Assembly (NCBI RefSeq): GCF_042453785.1
Contig: NC_091665.1
Location: 27,824,501-27,888,500, forward strand
Direction: 5' to 3'
Length of the DNA: 64,000 nt
DNA from: Malus domestica
Lineage: Eukaryota > Streptophyta > Magnoliopsida > Rosales > Rosaceae
Part shown: piece after piece, positions 58,377 through 64,000 of the stretch
Layout: every line of letters starts with the position of its first letter
Position numbering within the stretch: the stretch's first letter is position 1
Notes under the pieces: generated by a model
Told to the model about the DNA's origin: nothing
What the model saw: the letters and a program-made list of their open reading frames with translations, nothing else
Database searches by the model: none
Position numbers and translations under genes: made by a program

Positions 58377-59075
58377 GCCAGCATTCTAGCAGGCAGGAGG
58401 CTTGCATGCCCAGCATTCCAGCAACCCATGAGGCCCACGACCTCCTAATTTCTTTCAGTCGCCAGCTTGGCCTGAGTAAGGTCTAAGAGCCCCAATGACA
58501 TGAGCCACGTGGCTCGCCTAGCACTGCGCCCCAACGCCACAATCCGCGGCCCCAACCGCACAAGTTGCCTTTGGCTTTAGCCAAGCCAAACAGGCTAAGC
58601 AGTGGCCCTTGCCACGAAGCCTCCTCAGCCATGCCGAGCCGACTCCTGGCCCCTGCCAGCCGACATGCTGCACCACCCCGACGGCTGCCCCGCAATAGCA
58701 CTATCCAAGAAGAAGACAAGAAAAAATTAAATTTTTCTTACATTGGTGCGGCACGGAGAAGATGAAGAAATCAACGAAAGACGGTCATTTGCAAGATGTA
58801 GAAGATTGCTAGAGGAGGGGGAACAAATATCCTCTAAGCTCTCTCTCTCTTGTAGGGTAGAATAAATCGCTCTCCAAAGTTGATTTAATAACCCACTTAA
58901 GGTTGACTTAAATAGGCTTTGAGAGAAATTTATTTCCCTTTCCTAGAATGACCTAATTTCCTATTAAAGAGAGAATCTACATCAAAATAGGAAGCAATCC
59001 TACATTTCCTAAAGCAAGATGATCTCTACACTTGCTGCCCTTTCCTACGAGGAGCCCAACAAGTGTGGGGGCATT

Positions 59076-59764
59076 TGTGGAGCCAAAAATAATCACAAGG
59101 TGACACGTGGATTTTTGGGTAAAAGAGGACAAAAATACCCTTGAGGCATACCGGGATTCCTACGCGCGAGCAGCGGACAATCATCCGTCAATCAAGTCAA
59201 AAGTGTCCAAAATAGGTAATCAATTCAAAGATATTATCATCCATCCTCATCTTAGGTAATTATTTTATAACCTACATAACATTACATTTAAGTGGAGGTT
59301 AATTGGCTAATTAATGGATTAATTCCTAATTAATCCATTAATCACCAATTAAATCACCCACAAAATATACCCAAAATCCCAAAGGGCCGGCCACCCTTGT
59401 TGATCTCATCATATTTACCTATTTTATCACATTAATTAGCTAGTTAATTTGGCAATAATTTTATTTGCTAAATTAATTAGTCAATTATTCCCATAACTCC
59501 TAAATTCAACCTAAATCAAGAACTCTATCCCTATAAATAGGCTCCCATTCTCACCAAAAACCTAGGTCCTCACTCTTGCTAAAATTCTCCAAAGCTCTCA
59601 AACACTTTTATCTCAAAATTCTAACTTTGGCATCGAAGGTTCTTCGGCCAAAGCCCCCCCCATTCATCGTGGGTGCGTGAGGCTCTTAGCCTTGACCTAA
59701 TGTGTTATTTGTTTTGTAGGTGCAATTTTGTCCAAGATCAAGGAGGAAGAAATTTGCATCCACA
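59076..59764 (+). repeat. Full LTR, right (689 bp)
   Basis: Same termini as the left LTR. It is preceded by the purine tract AAGTGTGGGGGCATT and followed by the CACGT target repeat. Confidence 0.92.
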
Positions 59765-59769
59765 CACGT

Positions 59770-62700
59770 AGTGCCTAATCATTGGCTGTGCGGACTCCAT
59801 CTTTGCTACATCATTAAATTAATAGAAAATTTGATATAATCAAACGACAAGGACCACATTGATATGCGGTGGTAAATTTTAGGAACGACATTGACTAATT
59901 TTCAAATTAAATAATCAAAATGATGAGTTAGGTCAATTTCAAAGTAGATATATACAACATTGCTCCTATGACCACATCCTTACATGGTGATCATGCTAAT
60001 AGAGCAGTGTCATTTTGTCACACGTATGCGTTTATGTGAAATTGAATCACACATTTTATATAAAGATCAACAAAAGTTAGATTTGCAGTAGGATGGACTT
60101 CATATTAGGCTTGGCAAATGAGTCGTGTTTATATCATTTTCGTGTCATATACCCGTTATCTTAATGGGTTGTGTGAAACCTGTTATCTTAACAGGTGACC
60201 CATTAACAACCTCTTTCCTTAACAGATCATGTATATTTCGTGTCGGATTAACGGATCATGCTATAAATTGTCATGCTTAATGTCTAAATCTGGCAAACAA
60301 TATCTTATCTGATTCTTAACAGGTGATCCGATAAACGATCCGACCAGTTAACGAGTTCTTAATGGGTTACTCGGTAACTACCCGACTCATTATCGGGTTG
60401 ACCAGAAACTACTTATTTTCATATTATTTCTTGTCAGGTTAACGGATCGTGTAAGAAAGTGTCTAACATGCTCCATATAATGGATGTTTAAGATAAACAC
60501 TTTTTATATAAGTTTTTGTTATAATTTTCTTATACAATAATGTTATATTATCTTAAATATCTTCGCAATGGCGTACAGTACCAGAAATTTTTTATTATGA
60601 TCGGAATACGGATGATACACTACGTGTTTTTATATAAGTGGTGAAAAATTGTATTTTTTAAGTCATTAAATTTTTAATACACATATTTCACTATATGTAT
60701 AGTAACACGTAATGTACTATCTTATATTTCAATCATACTAAAAAATCTCTCAGTAACCGTTTGTCAGTCTGCCAGTCTAATCAAGAATTCGTGAATCACG
60801 AGGCCAACAAGTCTTCATCCTACTTTATATAAGGACATTGACCGGCACTTTTTTAAATGCCTTTAGTCCCTCACCCACCCTCAAAACCTCACCACTTTCA
60901 TTTTTATTTTGAATAATAAGAAGGTTAAATTTAGAAATAAAATTTACAAATTAAATAATATGTCATCAATAAAAATAAGATAAACGAATCATCAATTTTT
61001 ATATCCTTTAGTTTTCAAAATTTTATCTCCTTAACATTACACTTTTACTTTTGTTACAAAAATCTCACAACTTTAAAACCATCCCAAAAGTTACAACAAA
61101 AATCCAATAAGAAACCGCAAAATATTGGTTTAATAAAGATTTGGATTCTCCATTCAAGTTCTAACTTTTACAAATGTATTTTTTTTAGTCAATAGCTCTG
61201 ATTTGGGTTAATAAATACCAAAAAATATGATTCCGCTTTATAGATGCTAAAGTCTCATGATGAAATAAATCAACATGTTATCAATGTGAGGTGGAATACT
61301 TTCTAAATTAAAAAAGAAAAATGTTTACATTCCTTCTATAAGCGGACATTCCTTCTATAAGCGCATGAGCTCATTCTCCCACTTACTTATAACTTATAAC
61401 GTATATTCATCATAAAAGTTTCATAACTAAACCTTTCAATCTTCTAATATTCATTTGAAGATTATCCATATAAAAAGTCATTTGAATCAGATACCGTTTA
61501 GTCATCTAAATGTATGAAAAAAAAATCAACGATTCATTATGAATATGCTACTTGTTATCAACACCGTTGATTTATTGATACATTTGGATAACTAAACGAT
61601 ATCTAATTCGAATGATTTTTATAAAGATGATTTTCAAATGAAAATTAAGAGACTAAATGGTTACGATTATGAAACTTCTACGATTAAGATATGTTATTTG
61701 CAAGTAGAGAAATAAGTTCATTCCCATAAACAGAATGAAGTATTCGGTGTTCTAAGAAGCAGCGTAGCCAGCCCCTAGGCGATAGGCCGTAAGTTGCCGC
61801 TGCGACAATCCCTAATCGGTCTGAAAATTGGAAAGCTTGTTAAGCGGCTCCTTGATTTTAATCCCTAATCCCTGATTTTTTTTATTTTTTTATTTATTAT
61901 TTATTTTATGCAAACCGACAGCGCATTCGAAGAAGAGGATGGCTTGTCTACATGTTGTCGTTTTGCCAAAAGTTGCCTGTTTCGGTTTTTATTCAAACTT
62001 TTTGTTATCACTTTTCGTTTTCTTTTATTTTAATCAGCGAGTGACTTTTCACTTTTATTATTATTATTGTCTATTTGTAAGACACTACTGTCTCTCACCA
62101 ATAATATCTGCACTTTTTTATTTTGTCTTGGCTATGTCTATCCTATATATTAATAATAGCACACCTTTTATCAATTTTTTTAAGAGTTTTAACAAAAAAA
62201 AAATTCCGATACTGTTCATTTTTAACGAAAAACTACATTTATATATTTTCCTGATACCATTCACTATACCTTTAAAAATGACTTTTCATTAAAAGTGAAG
62301 GTTTTTTGGACTTTTCATTATTTTATTTTTTTTGTTTTTGAACAAAGACCCTTTATCAATTAAAAGCTAAGGAGAATATAAGTGTAAATAGTTACTTATT
62401 TATATGATACATAATAAATTTGCTTAATATGTTTAGTCTGCCAAGTCGCCTAAACGTTAGGTCTTACTTCGCCACTCGACTAGAGCTTAGTGCCTTTTAG
62501 AACCATGCAATTGTTATACTTAAAAAAAATCTCTCGATTCAAGGGAAAAGAGATTAGTTTGGCTCATCAATGAACAAGGAGTTTCTCTTTAATTCACCTT
62601 GTGGCCAATTTATGGGATTTTATGCTCTTATGAGCAGAACCATTCATGTTATAAAACATTTTGTAAAGGCCATCTCTTAAAAAAAATCAATAAACTATGA

Positions 62701-63517
62701 GATCGTTTAGTCATCACACTGTATAAAAACATATGAAAGAATCTAGTAAAAGAATTACAAAACCATCTATCCATTAGCTACAATAATTGACTAGACGACT
62801 TTATTTTCTATTGATCTTTTTTTTTTCTTTTTTTGGTTGACAACGGGGCTTAATGCCGAAAGAATATGAAGATTAGATAAGAATATAACGAGGTCACGAG
62901 ACCCAAACTATATTTGCAATTAGTAACAGATGACAAGGAGGTGCTTGCTCAAAAAATACTGAACTCAAACTACATGACAAACACAAACGAGCCAAATCAT
63001 CAGCAACAAAATTCTTTTCACGATAGATATAACGAACTTCTATTGATCTTTTAATTTTTGCAAAGTTATTTATAATACGAACAATTTCAATAAACTAAAG
63101 GTAATCGATCACAAAGTATCTTTAAAAATAAAATAAAAAAAAACCTCCTCAATCTATTTAAGGAGCCAACCTCGCTCAAGAGAAAATCCAAAATCCAAAC
63201 TCCAATAACAAAAAGCAAAAGCTTCTTCCCTTGTTCCGCCTTGCCCTTCCCTCTCCTTTCCTTCCATCTTCTCAAGAAACAAACAGAAACCACTACAAGC
63301 AACAACTTTAGCAAGAAAATAAAGAAATACATAAACCCAATAAGCACCATTACAATCTCGAAGTACGACATACAACCTCTCTCTCTCTCTGTCTCAAGAT
63401 TTCAGCTTCAGAATTTGACATCTGAAAGTGAAAAGTTAATCTTTTTGTGTTTTTTTTTTCTTGATTCCCAGATCCGACTACGCAAAAGAGCGCAACACCC
63501 AAGACGGCCGGAGAGCG
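59770..63517. other. Block 2 non-coding DNA upstream of the second MEE60-like gene
   Basis: It matches 29116-33484: the right arm of the split TIR element (to about 59945), a hAT-like fragment (60107-60470), the GATACA MITE (60585-60750) and the inverted-repeat MITE (61460-61650). At 62185-62345 an insertion (AGAGTTTTAACAAAAAAAAA...) is absent from block 1. No gene apart from the one that follows. Confidence 0.6.
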
Positions 63518-64000
63518 ATGTTGTCATCGTCGACAACAAGCGTTCACGTCATGGCCCTGGACGGCCTGGTCAACGTGAACTCACTCTTCACCATCGCCGT
63601 CTTCGTGGGGCTTTCTCTGGCGACTCCGGGACAGAGGAGCCTCGAGAACCGGACATCCTGCGACGCCGGGATCGACGTGGCGAAGGAGCTGCTGGTGTTC
63701 GAGGTTGTCTCCTTCAGCTTCTTCCTGTTCTCATCGCTGGTGGCGCAGGGACTGAAGCTGGCGATCAACCTGCTCAACAGCAAGGATGTCAAGGAGGCGT
63801 TGCATACCAACATCAATATGAAGGTGTTGAGATTCGGGATGTTGGGGTCGGCTTTCGGGTCGGTCATGGGTTGCGTGTTTCTGGTGCTGTCGATGGTGAA
63901 TGTGATTCAGATCAGGCTGGGGATGCTTTCGTGTGGCAGCAAATCCGCCGTCCATGCTGTGGCGCCGCTTGTTGTTTTGGTCACGACGGCTCTTTTGGTT
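63518..64000 (+). CDS. MEE60-like membrane protein, block 2 copy (truncated by window end)
   Basis: The ATG at 63518 (MLSSSTTSVHVMALDG) is followed by 161 intact codons to the window end, where the fourth helix (LVVLVTTALLV) is in progress. It is nearly identical to 33485-33967. The exceptions are a Lys-to-Glu change (AKELLVFE), the loop residues DVKEALHTN in place of KGEDPLQAH, FLVLSM for FLMMSM and AVAPLV for AVAALV. The CT-rich leader and possible leader-intron acceptor are conserved, so both copies may be expressed. Confidence 0.85.
   Translation, partial: MLSSSTTSVHVMALDGLVNVNSLFTIAVFVGLSLATPGQRSLENRTSCDAGIDVAKELLVFEVVSFSFFLFSSLVAQGLKLAINLLNSKDVKEALHTNINMKVLRFGMLGSAFGSVMGCVFLVLSMVNVIQIRLGMLSCGSKSAVHAVAPLVVLVTTALLV

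Larger units (their letters stand above)
51114..59764 (+). mobile_element. Gypsy/Tat LTR retrotransposon complex with three LTRs, 8.65 kb
   Basis: It is flanked by CATGT (51109-51113) and CACGT (59765-59769). It contains a truncated LTR (51114-51377), an internal 3' segment (51378-52515), a full LTR (52516-53205), a long internal region (53206-59075) and a full LTR (59076-59764). The arrangement LTR-internal-LTR-internal-LTR fits recombination between two elements, or unequal exchange, followed by deletion of most of the first internal region. The host site is the TIR element that is intact in block 1 at 28617-29278. Coding regions are decayed. Confidence 0.92.
39706..64000 (+). repeat. Tandem segmental duplication, block 2 (interrupted, runs off window)
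   Basis: This is the counterpart of 23621-33967, expanded from about 10 kb to over 24 kb by insertions at 41341, 44472, 45468 and 51114. Matches resume exactly after each insertion. The homologous landmarks are the trnE fragment, LINE tail, SINE-like repeat, TIR element and MEE60-like gene, in the same order and orientation as in block 1. Confidence 0.85.

Noticed and set aside
1..64000. CRISPR arrays, bacterial operons, phage or plasmid features
   Set aside because: Introns, LTR elements, MITEs and plant gene families show this is a plant nuclear genome; the regular repeats seen are microsatellites or transposon parts.

Overview
The window is nuclear DNA of a rosaceous plant, almost certainly apple (Malus) or a close relative. 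It has intron-rich genes, dense nested transposons and Cassandra TRIM elements. It also holds a 473-codon, nine-exon gene whose length and truncated IPMS-like architecture match apple citramalate synthase. About 5 kb is real coding territory; most of the rest is transposon-derived.

Layout. 1-14 kb is a transposon-rich arm. It contains the end of a copia-type LTR element, a 2.1-kb solo LTR with perfect target duplication, Tourist-type MITEs, and a decayed citramalate synthase pseudogene. A TIR transposon that carries a U2 snRNA promoter has landed in that pseudogene. A Helitron holding a Cassandra solo LTR and a complete Cassandra element follow. 14.2-17.3 kb is the intact citramalate synthase (CMS), with three MITEs packed into its upstream region. 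18.6-21.2 kb (minus) is an RNA polymerase I RPA43-type subunit gene. It shares a 1.1-kb divergent promoter, with telo-boxes and Site II motifs, with a short FAR1-domain gene (FRF-A, 22.3-23.2 kb, plus). A second FAR1-domain gene (FRF-B) lies at 37.2-39.5 kb (minus).

The main architecture of 23.6-64 kb is a tandem segmental duplication. Block 1 (23,621 to about 33,967) and block 2 (39,706 to the window end) align along their length. Each ends in a copy of a four-helix membrane protein gene resembling the MEE60 family. Block 2 was stretched by later insertions: a 1.5-kb hAT-like element, a PIF/Harbinger MITE, a 5.4-kb PIF/Harbinger element with broken transposase and Myb-like genes, and an 8.65-kb Gypsy/Tat element with three LTRs. 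Block 1 received its own insertions. Each block serves as the empty-site control for the other. Both blocks carry what looks like a mitochondrial trnE(UUC) fragment.

The genes do not form a pathway. CMS is predicted to act in plastids, making citramalate from pyruvate and acetyl-CoA for branched ester and isoleucine synthesis. RPA43 acts in nucleolar rRNA transcription. The FAR1-domain proteins are probable nuclear DNA-binding proteins. The MEE60-like proteins are membrane proteins of unknown function. Exon boundaries were placed by hand from GT/AG sites, reading frame and family similarity recalled from memory; no alignment or database search was run.
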